Below are positions 53,767-62,746 of a stretch of DNA of 64,000 bases, piece after piece. The translations under genes and the position numbers were made by a program. The notes under the pieces were generated by a model, which saw nothing but the letters and a program-made list of their open reading frames with translations, did not search any database and was not told the origin of the DNA. Source of the stretch: Streptomyces camponoticapitis (GTDB lineage Bacteria; Actinomycetota; Actinomycetes; Streptomycetales; Streptomycetaceae); the NCBI RefSeq assembly GCF_014646115.1, contig NZ_BMMV01000031.1, positions 26,187-90,186 of the forward strand, given 5' to 3'. How positions within the stretch are numbered: the stretch's first letter is position 1; each line of letters starts with the position of its first letter.

Positions 53767-54837
53767 CTAGGCGTCGGCCGGGCGGGCTTTGCGGACCGTC
53801 GCCTCGCGGATCGAGCCGTAGTACCGCTCGCCGTAATAGGTCCACGGCAGGGCGTTCACATAGCCGTCCACCAGCCGGAACTGTTCCAGTGCCGCGTCGT
53901 AACGGCCCTGCTGGAACAGGAAGTACGCGAGCAGATGGCGCAGTTCCGCGAGGTGCGGGTGCTCGCGCGGGGCGGCCGCGGCGTCGACGAGGGCCGCGTC
54001 GACGAGCGACGTCAGCTCGGGGCTCCGGTACGCCGACGCCTTCACCGTGGTGTTGAGACGGGCTTCGAACCACGCGATGAGCGGGAACGCCGACATGAGG
54101 CTTCCCGGTGGTGCGTCCGCCGCCGCGTGCGCCGCGAACGCGTGGGCCAGTTCGTCGGATCCCCGCCACTTCGCGCACCAGTACTGCAGCGCGCTGAAGT
54201 GGGCCTGGAAGTGGTGTGGGGCGCGGGCCGTGATCTCTGCCCACAGTTGGTCCATGTCCGCGTGCGGGTAGCCGAGGCCGAGCGCCGTCCAGATCTCGGT
54301 GATGTACGGAGTCGGGTCGTGCGGGTTCAGCGTGGCGGCCCGCACGATGTCTTCGCGTGAGCGGGCCAGAGTCCGATGAAAGCCGTCGAACTGCTTGCGG
54401 CTGGTGCGCGACGCGGCGGCGTCACCACGTATCCGCCACGCCATGTTCACCGTGGCGCGAGCTCGTACGACCGCCGCGCCAGGGTCGTCGTGGCGGGCCT
54501 TCTCCCAGGCGAGGAGCCAGCCGTCGTCCGCCGCCGCGATGCCGCCGAGTATCTCCGCGTACATCGAGCGGCGTTCCCAGTCCGTACCGGTGCCCGCCAG
54601 AAGATCGGCGGCAGCCCGCCAGTCACCCGACCGGGTTCCCGTGAGGGCGGCCTCCAGTTCGGGCTCCGGGCGCGCGGCCAGCTCTTTGTTCAGCTGGGTG
54701 ACCGGAAGTAAACCGAGTCTGGTGGAGCGTGCGGACTGTCTGGGATTACCGGAGGCGATCACGGAGTCGTGGCGACGAGTCTTGAACCAGTAGTAGATAC
54801 AGACGGCTCCAACGATCATGGGGAGATACCGGAGCAT
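53767..54837 (-). CDS. Membrane-anchored helical-repeat (TPR-like) protein
   Basis: 356 residues from ATG 54837, with GAGAGG about five bases upstream. One N-terminal membrane segment (MLRYLPMIVGAVCIYYWFKT) is followed by a soluble alpha-helical domain with repeated W-rich helices (DWRAAADLLAGTGTDWERRS; LSALQYWCAKWRGSDELAHA; LRHLLAYFLFQQGRYDAALE), typical of tetratricopeptide-like folds. Many Streptomyces genomes carry relatives annotated as hypothetical. Function unknown. Confidence 0.75.
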   Translation of the reverse strand: MLRYLPMIVGAVCIYYWFKTRRHDSVIASGNPRQSARSTRLGLLPVTQLNKELAARPEPELEAALTGTRSGDWRAAADLLAGTGTDWERRSMYAEILGGIAAADDGWLLAWEKARHDDPGAAVVRARATVNMAWRIRGDAAASRTSRKQFDGFHRTLARSREDIVRAATLNPHDPTPYITEIWTALGLGYPHADMDQLWAEITARAPHHFQAHFSALQYWCAKWRGSDELAHAFAAHAAADAPPGSLMSAFPLIAWFEARLNTTVKASAYRSPELTSLVDAALVDAAAAPREHPHLAELRHLLAYFLFQQGRYDAALEQFRLVDGYVNALPWTYYGERYYGSIREATVRKARPADA

Positions 54838-55086
54838 GAGGTCCTCTCGGTGGCGAATCGAGGGGACGGGCGTCCACCGGGCGCCTTCTCTCCCCACGAC
54901 AGACGGCCATCTCCCCGGGAAGGGAGATGGAAGGTGTGGGGGAAGGGTGACTGTGAGGGGGCGAGTATCCCGTACTGTGCGACCTTGCCGCAATGGATCT
55001 AGGTGGTACCGGTGTGGATCAGACCGGACGGTGAGCGACCTGGACTGCCGCGACACCCTGGGGTGTTGGCCCGACCGGTCGACTCG

Positions 55087-55551
55087 TCAGCCTGCGATCG
55101 GCAGGTCTCGGAGGAAGACGGCCATCGCCCGGCCGGGGCCGTTGTAGTCGTCGACGATCTTCGTGTCGAAGCCGAGGCTGCGATGGAAGGCGATCGATCC
55201 GGTGTTCTCGACCGACGTGATCGCCTTCAGCCGCCGTGCACCGTCACGTTCCGCTGATTCGGCGAACGCCGTGTACAGACGGCGCCCGAGACCGGTGCCA
55301 CGGGCGTCGTCCCGCGTGGCGATCAGATGCACGTATCCGGTGCCGTCCGGGGTGACGAAGCCGAAGACGTAGCCACGGATTCCGTCCTCGGCCCGGGCAA
55401 CCAAGCAGGTGGAACCGAACTCCTGCACCAGCGCCAGAAGGTGCAGCGACCGAAGGTCGCGTTCGCCCCAGTAACGGGAGTGATCAGCCAGGACCTGGTG
55501 GAAGTCGGCCACCTGGGCCGGTGCGATGTGTATCCCCATGACGGGAATCAT
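55087..55551 (-). CDS. GNAT family N-acetyltransferase
   Basis: 154 residues from ATG 55551 (ATG 55539 also possible). The acetyl-CoA loop is DDARGTGLGRRLYTAFAESA, preceded by the beta strand YVHLIATR and followed by ITSVENTGSIAFHRSLGF, the usual end of the fold. It transfers an acetyl group to an amine; substrate unknown. Single gene, not clearly in an operon. Confidence 0.87.
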   Translation of the reverse strand: MIPVMGIHIAPAQVADFHQVLADHSRYWGERDLRSLHLLALVQEFGSTCLVARAEDGIRGYVFGFVTPDGTGYVHLIATRDDARGTGLGRRLYTAFAESAERDGARRLKAITSVENTGSIAFHRSLGFDTKIVDDYNGPGRAMAVFLRDLPIAG

Positions 55552-55651
55552 GGCAGGAGCCTCGACCGTTACAGGCGAAGGTCCGCACGGGTCCGGGTCA
55601 CGGGTCACGGGATCGCGCACCAGGGCAGCGTGGCCGGCCGGGCCTGACCGG

Positions 55652-56563
55652 TCAGGCCCGACCCGCGGCGCGCAGGGCGCGCGCCAGCCACTCCAGCTCC
55701 TCGGTCGCGTCGGGCGACGATTCCTGCCCGCGCACGCGGGCGACGAGCCTGCGGTAGCGCTCCGCGCCCGCCTCGATCCCGGCCTCCAGGCCGCGCAGCA
55801 CGGCGGCCCGATCGGCGTCGCCGAACAGCTCGGTCAGCTTTTCGGCCGCCTCCGGGTCCTCGGGGTCGACCCCGCGTTTCCTGACCTCCGCGACGGTCTG
55901 CACGACCTGCCTGGCCCACCAGATGGACGCGCCGGCGGGACGACTCTGCCCCGGTGCGGGTGTGTTGAGCTCCATCCAGGTGCGCAGCCGGGCGCGAAAG
56001 CCGGGGTCCCGTACCAGTTCGGCCAGTTCGATCCAGGCGTCGACCTGCTCAGCGGTGGGATCGTCGGGCAGGTCGATGCTCAACGTGCGTATGCGGTCGC
56101 GCAGCCGCGGCTCGACGTCGAGACCACCGAACACCTCCTCTTTGAACTCGTCGATGATCTGCTTGCGTTCGGCGGCGGAAAGCCGCGCCAACCGGTTCAT
56201 CAGTGCTGTCTCCTCAGTGGTGGAACCACGTGTGGCCACGGTGGACAGAACGGCCCGGCTCACCTTGAGCGAGCGGATCTGCGCGTCGAGGGCGGCCACG
56301 TGCGCGTCGGCGACCTCCGCGACCGTGGCCCGACCGCTCAGCACCCGTGCCACGTCGTCGAGCCCGAGGCCCAACTCCCGCAGGGTGCGGACCAGTTCGA
56401 CACGGGCGACGGACTCGGCGTCGTACAGCCGGTAGCCGCCGGCGGAGCGGGCCACGGGCGGCACCACTCCCTCGTCCGACCAGAAGCGCAGGGTACGCAC
56501 CGGAAGTCCGGTGCGCTGCGCGAGGCGGCCGATGGTGAGCACGTCGGGACGTTCGTCGTTCAT
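55652..56563 (-). CDS. MerR family transcriptional regulator with C-terminal helical domain
   Basis: 303 residues from ATG 56563. The MerR DNA-binding domain is TIGRLAQRTGLPVRTLRFWS, DEGVVPPVARSAGGYRLYDA, RTLRELGLGLDDVARVL; a coiled linker follows and then a ~170-residue helical domain (AERKQIIDEFKEEVFGGLDV and so on) with no cysteine metal sites. The effector is probably an organic molecule. Its 5' end faces the Endo H gene across ~250 bases. Confidence 0.85.
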   Translation of the reverse strand: MNDERPDVLTIGRLAQRTGLPVRTLRFWSDEGVVPPVARSAGGYRLYDAESVARVELVRTLRELGLGLDDVARVLSGRATVAEVADAHVAALDAQIRSLKVSRAVLSTVATRGSTTEETALMNRLARLSAAERKQIIDEFKEEVFGGLDVEPRLRDRIRTLSIDLPDDPTAEQVDAWIELAELVRDPGFRARLRTWMELNTPAPGQSRPAGASIWWARQVVQTVAEVRKRGVDPEDPEAAEKLTELFGDADRAAVLRGLEAGIEAGAERYRRLVARVRGQESSPDATEELEWLARALRAAGRA

Positions 56564-56809
56564 GGGGGAGATCCTGGACCCTCCAGCCGCTGGAGACTCA
56601 AGTCGCTTCCGTATGACATCCATACGCGTCGGCTCGATGCGTCAACTCCCTTGTGAAAGTGCTGAGTTGAGGTGAAACATGCGTGGGAGTCGTGAGAGTT
56701 CGTGCGACATTCTCGGGATTCGGCCAGGGGAGCGGAAAACTCGGAAGGCTCACTCGGCGCTCTCGCAGCAGGCCGGGCGCCGACCCGTGCGATGGGAGAC
56801 CGATCAACG

Positions 56810-57733
56810 ATGTTCACTCTGGTACGGAGCAGAGTGCGGACGGCCGCGCTCGCGCTCTCGGCCGTCGCGGCCCTCGCCTTCGGTACGACCGGCACCACCG
56901 GCGCGGCAGCGGCACCCGCTCCCGCTCTCGCGAAACAGGGACCGGCCTCGGTGGCGTACGTCGAGGTGAACAACAACAGCATGCTCAACGTCGGCAAATA
57001 CACCCTCGCCAACGGCGGCGGCAACGTCTTCGACGTCGCCGTGATCTTCGCGGCGAACATCAACTACGACACGGGCTCGAAGACGGCGTATCTGCACTTC
57101 AACGAGAACGTGCAGCGCGTCCTCGACAACGCCGCCACAGAGATACGGCCGTTGCAGCAGAAGGGCATCAAGGTCGTCCTGTCGGTGCTCGGCAACCACC
57201 AGGGCGCGGGCTTCGCCAACTTCCCGACCCAGCAGGCGGCTTCGGCGTTCGCGAAGCAGATGTCGGACGCCGTGGCCAGGTACGGTCTCGACGGCATCGA
57301 CTTCGACGACGAGTACGCCCAGTACGGCAACAACGGCACCGGCCAGCCCAACGCCAGCTCGTTCGTGCACCTGGTGACGGCGCTGCGCGCGAACATGCCG
57401 AACAAGATCATCAGCCTCTACAACATCGGCCCGGCCGCGTCGCGGCTCTCCTACGGCGGTGTCGACCTCTCGTCCGAGTTCGACTACGCCTGGAACCCGT
57501 ACTACGGCAGCTGGCAGGTCCCCGGAATCGCGCTGCCCAAGTCGAAGCTGTCGCCGGCGGCCGTCGAGATCGGCCGGACCTCGCAGAGCACGGCCGCCGA
57601 CCTCGCCCGCCGCACCGTCAGCGAGGGATACGGCGTCTATCTGACGTACAACCTCGACGGTGCCGATCGCAGCGCCGACGTCTCCGCGTTCACCAGGCAG
57701 TTGTACGGCAGTGACGCCGTCTACACACGGTAG
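56810..57733 (+). CDS. Endo-beta-N-acetylglucosaminidase H homologue (GH18), secreted
   Basis: 307 residues, very close in sequence as far as can be judged to Endo H of Streptomyces plicatus. Signal peptide of ~42 residues (MFTLVRSRVRTAALALSAVA). The GH18 catalytic motif DGIDFDDE is at 161-168, with D166 and E168 matching Endo H Asp130/Glu132 of the mature enzyme. It cleaves the chitobiose core of high-mannose N-glycans outside the cell. Start ATG 56810 has GGGAGA ten bases upstream; the frame is open upstream but lacks a signal there. A hairpin follows the stop. Confidence 0.95.
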   Translation: MFTLVRSRVRTAALALSAVAALAFGTTGTTGAAAAPAPALAKQGPASVAYVEVNNNSMLNVGKYTLANGGGNVFDVAVIFAANINYDTGSKTAYLHFNENVQRVLDNAATEIRPLQQKGIKVVLSVLGNHQGAGFANFPTQQAASAFAKQMSDAVARYGLDGIDFDDEYAQYGNNGTGQPNASSFVHLVTALRANMPNKIISLYNIGPAASRLSYGGVDLSSEFDYAWNPYYGSWQVPGIALPKSKLSPAAVEIGRTSQSTAADLARRTVSEGYGVYLTYNLDGADRSADVSAFTRQLYGSDAVYTR

Positions 57734-57739
57734 GGCGAC

Positions 57740-57766
57740 CGCACACCCCGGCGCTCGGGGCGTGCG
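57740..57766 (+). terminator. Hairpin after the Endo H gene
   Basis: CGCACACCCCG (57740-57750) and CGGGGCGTGCG (57756-57766) pair at 10 of 11 positions over a 5-base loop, seven bases after the stop codon. Confidence 0.65.
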
Positions 57767-57968
57767 GCGCTGTCGACGACGAGGACGCCACTCGGTGATA
57801 CCTGGACGCCGAAATGACGCTCCCCGCAGCGTCTCGACGCCCATCTGACGTGCTTTGTCGTCCTGTTGGCCGCCCGCTGGCAAGGACCAGGCCGCCCGGA
57901 CCTCGGCCGCGATCCCGGGGGATCGTCCCGTCGATCGCCCGGGGGCCGGCCTGGTACGGGGGAGGCGG

Positions 57969-58020
57969 CCAGGGCGTGTTTCAGAAGTCCCGTCCACGCC
58001 ACTTCTGAAACACGCCCCAG
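57969..58020. mobile_element. 44-base palindromic mini-element with CCAG flanks
   Basis: GGCGTGTTTCAGAAGT (57973-57988) and ACTTCTGAAACACGCC (58001-58016) are perfect inverted repeats separated by 12 bases, with CCAG directly on both sides (57969-57972, 58017-58020). This is what two IS ends with no interior and a 4-base target duplication would look like. A related end occurs at 4981. From 57767 to 58111 no complete gene is seen; a short open start MNTPAERIALDLVDAHMEAL at 58030 breaks off. Confidence 0.6.
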
Positions 58021-58111
58021 GGTGGCCAAATGAACACGCCCGCCGAGCGGATCGCCCTCGACCTGGTCGACGCGCACATGGAGGCACTGCTGTCCCGTGC
58101 GCCACCAGATG

Positions 58112-58771
58112 TCACATCCTGTCGGGCCGCGCTGGTGGTCGGGGCAGCCCGATGGGGGCTGCCCACAGCGGGTGACCGTTGAGCTCCTCGCAGCCGTCCT
58201 CGTCCCACCACATCCCACCTTCCGTGGTGAGGTAGGGGCGCAGCCCGCGGACGTCTCCGCCCTCGTGGAGCGCCTGAGCGACCGCGTGGAGAAGGCTCGC
58301 CAGATCAGGCCAGGAATCGGTGAAGTCACCACCACCACTGTTGCCTGCCCACCCCAGGCGCCCGGCGTCCGGACCAGGACGCTGGTCGACCACCTGCGCC
58401 GCGCCATCGGCACTCTCAGCCCAGGGAACCCAGAGCGGGTGCCACCAGGGCTCGTCTTCCCAGGGCCGCGGGGAAAGGCCGTCATTCTCCGCCGCGACGG
58501 CCATGCAGGTCTCCCAATGGTCCACGATGCCGCTCACCGGGAGCGGGGACTGCTCCGGCAAGATGGTCGTCCAGGAGCTCACGCCGTCGTGGCATCGCAG
58601 AGACTCAGCGAGATCACCGGGCAGCGGGGTGCCAAGAACGCGTTCGGCCCGCAGAAGCTGGTCCGGTGTCACCGGTGGGTTGAGGAGCGCGAAATCGGAG
58701 GCCAGATGGGTCGCCAGCCAGGCATCGATCCGGCGCCAGGACTCCGACGGAGACAAGATCCGCTGTGTCAT
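58112..58771 (-). CDS. SMI1/KNR4 (SUKH) family protein
   Basis: 219 residues from ATG 58771 (MTQRILSPSESWRRIDAWLA). SUKH blocks: DQLLRAERVLGTPLPGDLAE and SLRCHDGVSSW near the N-terminus, a middle with WWHPLWVPWAESADG, and GMWWDEDGCEELNGHPLW close to the end. Immunity-type cytoplasmic protein without a toxin partner in reach. It converges on the mini-element region. Confidence 0.8.
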   Translation of the reverse strand: MTQRILSPSESWRRIDAWLATHLASDFALLNPPVTPDQLLRAERVLGTPLPGDLAESLRCHDGVSSWTTILPEQSPLPVSGIVDHWETCMAVAAENDGLSPRPWEDEPWWHPLWVPWAESADGAAQVVDQRPGPDAGRLGWAGNSGGGDFTDSWPDLASLLHAVAQALHEGGDVRGLRPYLTTEGGMWWDEDGCEELNGHPLWAAPIGLPRPPARPDRM

Positions 58772-58914
58772 GGCGCCATCCTGCCCCCACACCTCCGACA
58801 GGGCGGATCGGCCACCGGCCGCGAACGAGCAGTTCGCGGTGCCATGATCCGCGGCCGGCTGCCCGGTCCGGAATCCCGGTGACGGTTGGCGCCGGCTCAC
58901 CTACAGTTCAGCGG

Positions 58915-59364
58915 ATGAGCACTCGCGACACCGGCCTCGACGAGGTGACCGAGGTGGTCGTCCACTCCCAGGACAACCCCGCGGTCACGGTGAGGTTCTG
59001 TGATCGTTTCCGCCCGGACGAAGACGCCGTGCACTACGCCGTTGAGGCACGTGCGCCCGGGCTCGATGTCCGAGTCTCCGAAGTCGTCGCATGGATCTGG
59101 GACGCGGACCTGGTGCCCTTCCTGGAGGAGCTGGCCCGGGACTTTCGAGGGTGGGACGGAGAGCGCGTCTGGCAGAACTGCGATCACGACCTCACCCTCG
59201 GAGCGGTCTTCCGGTCGGGCGGGCATGTCGGGTTGACCTGGACTCTTCGGCCCTGGCCGACTGCCGCCGGTGGCTGGGAAAGTTCCGTCACCACGTGGCT
59301 GGAAGCGGGCGAGCGGATGTCCGCCCTCGCCGCCGATCTCCGCCAATTCCTGCACGAGAATTGA
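58915..59364 (+). CDS. DUF6228 family protein
   Basis: 149 residues from ATG 58915. Beta-rich start (VTEVVVHSQDNPAVTVRFCD) and the block FLEELARDFRGWDGERVWQN, then TWTLRPWPTAAGGWESSVTT and a C-terminal helix (ERMSALAADLRQFLHEN) recall the DUF6228 family common in Streptomyces. The family is often found among SUKH and other immunity genes, so an immunity role is conceivable. Divergent from the SUKH gene at 58112. Confidence 0.7.
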   Translation: MSTRDTGLDEVTEVVVHSQDNPAVTVRFCDRFRPDEDAVHYAVEARAPGLDVRVSEVVAWIWDADLVPFLEELARDFRGWDGERVWQNCDHDLTLGAVFRSGGHVGLTWTLRPWPTAAGGWESSVTTWLEAGERMSALAADLRQFLHEN

Positions 59365-59497
59365 GTGATCGTGATTGACCCGTCGACGAATGAGTGTCTC
59401 TATATCTGGGGGATCTTCACGAGCACCTGGCGCGGGCCCTGGGTGGATGGCCACAGGACCTGTGACTACGAGAACTCGCCAGGGCGTCGACGAACGG

Positions 59498-59824
59498 CTA
59501 GGAAGGTCCCGGATTCTCTTCCTGCTCAGGCCCGCCCAATTCGGCACGCAACCGATCGGGCCAGTCTTCGTGAGCCAACTCGGCCGCGACCAGGAGGTCG
59601 CGCCAGTCGCTCAAGGCGAGTCTGACGGCCTCATGAAATCGACCGATGCTCCTGTCGGTGAGCAGCACAATCGCAGCTTGCAGGCGCTCACCTGCGAAGT
59701 GCTCCGCTTCATGGCCTGCTTTGCTCGGTAGCTCGTCAAGCATCCGCATGATCTCTGCCGCCGAGCCCGGCCCGGGGAAGTCATGCCGGATCCGTCGTTC
59801 GAGTCTCTCGCTGAGCGGCGGCAC
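59498..59824 (-). CDS. Hypothetical alpha-helical protein
   Basis: 108 residues from GTG 59824, chosen because AGGAGG lies about nine bases upstream; the longer open frame has no such site. Sequence: VPPLSERLERRIRHDFPGPG, AAEIMRMLDELPSKAGHEAE, RLQAAIVLLTDRSIGRFHEA, DWRDLLVAAELAHEDWPDRL. Similar small helical proteins are frequent in Streptomyces without known function. It diverges from the AraC gene; 59365-59497 downstream holds nothing recognisable. Confidence 0.7.
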   Translation of the reverse strand: MPPLSERLERRIRHDFPGPGSAAEIMRMLDELPSKAGHEAEHFAGERLQAAIVLLTDRSIGRFHEAVRLALSDWRDLLVAAELAHEDWPDRLRAELGGPEQEENPGPS

Positions 59825-60038
59825 CGTGCAGATCCTCCTATCGTGTCCGAACCAGCAGTTCTTGGCCCCACGATCCGCCGGACTCCTGGTCATTCGATAC
59901 CCCCGCGGTGGTAGTACCCGCACTCCCATGCCCGTGCGACCCGGCCGAGGCCGGACGCACCAGCTGAGTAGTGCGTGTTTATTCACTCTCGTTACGCTGC
60001 TGAACAAGACAACGTCGCGAAGCAGCACGGGGGCTGTG

Positions 60039-61112
60039 ATGATCGAAACGGTGTTCCGGACCTCTGATGTTCCTCGGGAGGACAGGTTCGACCTGTGGCG
60101 TGAGCAGATGGCTAACGCCATGGCTCCGATGGAGATGACAACTGATCGGCCCGACCGGTTCGAGGCGGAGGCGAACCTGCGGATGCTGGGCGAAGTAACC
60201 GTCTGGCCAGGCAAGTCCAAGCCCATGAGCTTCCGGCGGACTCCCCGACTCATCCGGCAGTCCGATCCGGAGATCTGCCACCTGACACTCATGCTGGCCG
60301 GCGGAATCGGAATAACCCAAAGAGGCCGGAGCGGATTTCACGGCCCGCTGGAGATGTACACCGTCAGCACCTCGGAGCCTTTCGACTGTGCCAATGAAGA
60401 GCGCAGCCGGGTGGTGGCGCTCGAAGTTCCCCGAAGACTCCTGCCCCTTCCGGACAACAAGGTGCGGCGACTGGCGACCCGGCGGTTACCGGGGCGGGAA
60501 GGGCCGGGCGCGCTGTTGGCCGGGACCCTCATCCGCTTGGCGAGGCAGGACATCGGCTCCTTCCGCCCGTCGGACGGGCCCCGCCTGGAACCGGTGGTGG
60601 TCGACCTGCTCGCCGCGACCCTGGCGCACCACCTGGACGCCGACGACGAACTCCCGCCGGAGACCCGCACCCGCGCCCTCGCACTGCGGATCCAGACCTT
60701 CGTCCGTCACCACCTCCACGACCCCGGCCTCACCCCGCGCTCGATCGCCGCGGCCCACCACATCTCCGTGAGCCACCTGCACACCGTCTTCCGCACCCTC
60801 GGCCACCACACCACCCTGGCGGCCTGGATCCGCGAGCAGCGCCTGGAACGCACCCGCCGGCTCCTGGCCGACCCCGCCCAGCACACCACCCCGGTCCACC
60901 ACATCGCCGCCCGCTGCGGCTTCACCGACGCGGCCGTCTTCTCCCGCACCTTCCGCGCCGCCTTCGGCCTCCCGCCCCGCGACTACCGCCACCACGCTCT
61001 GAACTCGGACGGCGCGTCAACTCCCGCCGATCGTCCCTCCCGTAAGCAGCTTCCGGAGCCGATCCCAGATGGCGACAAAACCGGTTGGCAGGAAGCGTCG
61101 GCCCGGGGATAG
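60039..61112 (+). CDS. AraC family transcriptional regulator
   Basis: 357 residues from ATG 60039 (MIETVFRTSDVPREDRFDLW). The N-terminal AraC_binding_2 type sensor occupies ~10-190. The C-terminal double helix-turn-helix contains SIAAAHHISVSHLHTVFRTL and HIAARCGFTDAAVFSRTFRA, then AFGLPPRDYR. An extra polar tail of ~30 residues follows and reaches almost to the MFS gene. It likely controls that exporter. Confidence 0.85.
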   Translation: MIETVFRTSDVPREDRFDLWREQMANAMAPMEMTTDRPDRFEAEANLRMLGEVTVWPGKSKPMSFRRTPRLIRQSDPEICHLTLMLAGGIGITQRGRSGFHGPLEMYTVSTSEPFDCANEERSRVVALEVPRRLLPLPDNKVRRLATRRLPGREGPGALLAGTLIRLARQDIGSFRPSDGPRLEPVVVDLLAATLAHHLDADDELPPETRTRALALRIQTFVRHHLHDPGLTPRSIAAAHHISVSHLHTVFRTLGHHTTLAAWIREQRLERTRRLLADPAQHTTPVHHIAARCGFTDAAVFSRTFRAAFGLPPRDYRHHALNSDGASTPADRPSRKQLPEPIPDGDKTGWQEASARG

Positions 61113-61119
61113 TCCGGGA

Positions 61120-62466
61120 GTGACCCCTGCCGCCGAAGCCGACACCGGCCCGCGACGCCCGCGACGCGCCCACCGCCCCCACCGCCCCGCGTGGGCCGGA
61201 CGCAACTACACCCTCCTGACCGCCGCGGCCATCGCCACCAATCTGGGCAGCCAGGGCGCGCTGATCGCGTCGGCGTTCGCGGTGCTGGAGTCCGGCGGCG
61301 ACGCGGGCGACGTGGGGCTCGTGGCGGCGGCCCGTACGATTCCGCTCGTTCTCTTCCTCCTGGTAGGCGGCGCGCTGGCGGACCGGCTGCCCCGGCACCG
61401 GGTGATGGTCGCCGCCAACGCCGTCAACTGCGTCTCGCAGGCCACCTTCGCCGCCCTGGTCATCACGGGCGACGCGCGGATGTGGCAGATGATGGCGCTG
61501 GCCGCACTGGGCGGTACGGGCCACGCCTTCTTCAGCCCGGCCTCCGAGGGCATGCTGATGTCCAGCGTCGACAGCGAACAGGCGGGCCGCGCCTTCGCCC
61601 TCTACCGGATGTCGATGCACGGCGCCGGGATCGGGGGAGCCGCCCTGGGCGGGGCGCTCGTCGCGGTCATCGGCCCCGGCTGGGTGCTGGCCGTCGACGC
61701 CGCCGCCTTCCTGGTGGCCGGGGCGCTGCGCGCCTTCCTCGATGTGAGCCATATCCCGGCCCGGGAGCCAGGCGGCGGGATGGTCGCCGATCTGCGCGAC
61801 GGCTGGCGCGAGTTCATCGGCAGACCGTGGCTCTGGGCGATCGTCGTCCAGTTCGCGGTGGTCAACGCGGTTGTCGTGGCGGCCCAGTCGGTGTACGGAC
61901 CGCTGATCGCCCGCGACGAGTTGGGCGGGGCGGGCCCCTGGGGCGTGGCACTCGCCGCGTTCGGCGCGGGCACCGTGGGCGGCGCGCTGGTGATGATGCG
62001 CTGGAAGCCGCGGCGGCTGCTGCTCGCGGGCACGCTCTGCGTCTTTCCGCTCGCCCTGCCGGCCGCCGGGCTCGCGGTGCCGCTGCCGGGCGCGGGGCTG
62101 GCGGTGGTGATGTTCCTGACGGGGCTGTCGGTCGAGGTCTTCGGGGTGTCCTGGATGACCGCGCTGCATCAGGAGATCGCCGAGGAGAAACTCTCCCGGG
62201 TCTCCGCGTACGACATGCTCGGCTCGATCGGGATGATTCCGGTGGCCACCGCGCTCGCCGGACCCGCGGAGAGTGCCTTCGGGCGTACGTACGCGCTGTG
62301 GGGCTGCTCGGCGCTGGTCGTCCTGCTGACGGCCGCGGTCCTGGCCGTTCCGGACGTACGCCGGCTGAAGCGCCGGTCGACCGTCGCGCCGACGGGGACG
62401 CGGGACGGCGAGGAGACCGTCACCGTGCCGTCCGACGCCGAAGGCGCCGTCGGACGGGCGGGGTGA
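61120..62466 (+). CDS. MFS transporter (MFS_3/EntS-like exporter)
   Basis: 448 residues from GTG 61120, eight bases after the AraC stop; ATG 61069 inside the AraC gene is an in-frame alternative. Twelve hydrophobic segments; FLLVGGALADRLPRHRVMV is the loop 2-3 motif and GHAFFSPASEGML and ALYRMSMHGAGIGGAALGG match the MefA/EntS-type exporters. It sits in the membrane and probably expels a siderophore or drug-like molecule; the C-terminal ~50 residues are hydrophilic. The 280 bases after it hold no recognised gene. Confidence 0.85.
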   Translation: MTPAAEADTGPRRPRRAHRPHRPAWAGRNYTLLTAAAIATNLGSQGALIASAFAVLESGGDAGDVGLVAAARTIPLVLFLLVGGALADRLPRHRVMVAANAVNCVSQATFAALVITGDARMWQMMALAALGGTGHAFFSPASEGMLMSSVDSEQAGRAFALYRMSMHGAGIGGAALGGALVAVIGPGWVLAVDAAAFLVAGALRAFLDVSHIPAREPGGGMVADLRDGWREFIGRPWLWAIVVQFAVVNAVVVAAQSVYGPLIARDELGGAGPWGVALAAFGAGTVGGALVMMRWKPRRLLLAGTLCVFPLALPAAGLAVPLPGAGLAVVMFLTGLSVEVFGVSWMTALHQEIAEEKLSRVSAYDMLGSIGMIPVATALAGPAESAFGRTYALWGCSALVVLLTAAVLAVPDVRRLKRRSTVAPTGTRDGEETVTVPSDAEGAVGRAG

Positions 62467-62746
62467 CGGCCCGGAACCGCTGTCCCGTACCGGGCTCGGG
62501 CCTCCTGGACGCCTTCCTCGTAGTCGCGCCGACCCGCCCGAGCCACGCCCCCCGACGGGGACAGGCCGCGTTGACGCAGAGCCGACCGGTCAACTCCCGC
62601 CACCTCCCGGCACCCCGTACAGCTTCAGGAACGCCCCCCACCCCGCCCTTCACATGCTCAGCTCCGCGGTCGCGGCACCGCAAGCTCGTCCACCGGGTCC
62701 ACAGCGTCCACCGGGTCCAGTCGCACTCCGCCGTTCCGCCGGGCGT

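Noticed and set aside
57721..58485. Minus-strand 254-codon frame between Endo H and the SUKH gene
   Set aside because: It overlaps the mini-element and the 3' part of the SUKH gene in another frame, with proline/arginine-rich content and no motif.
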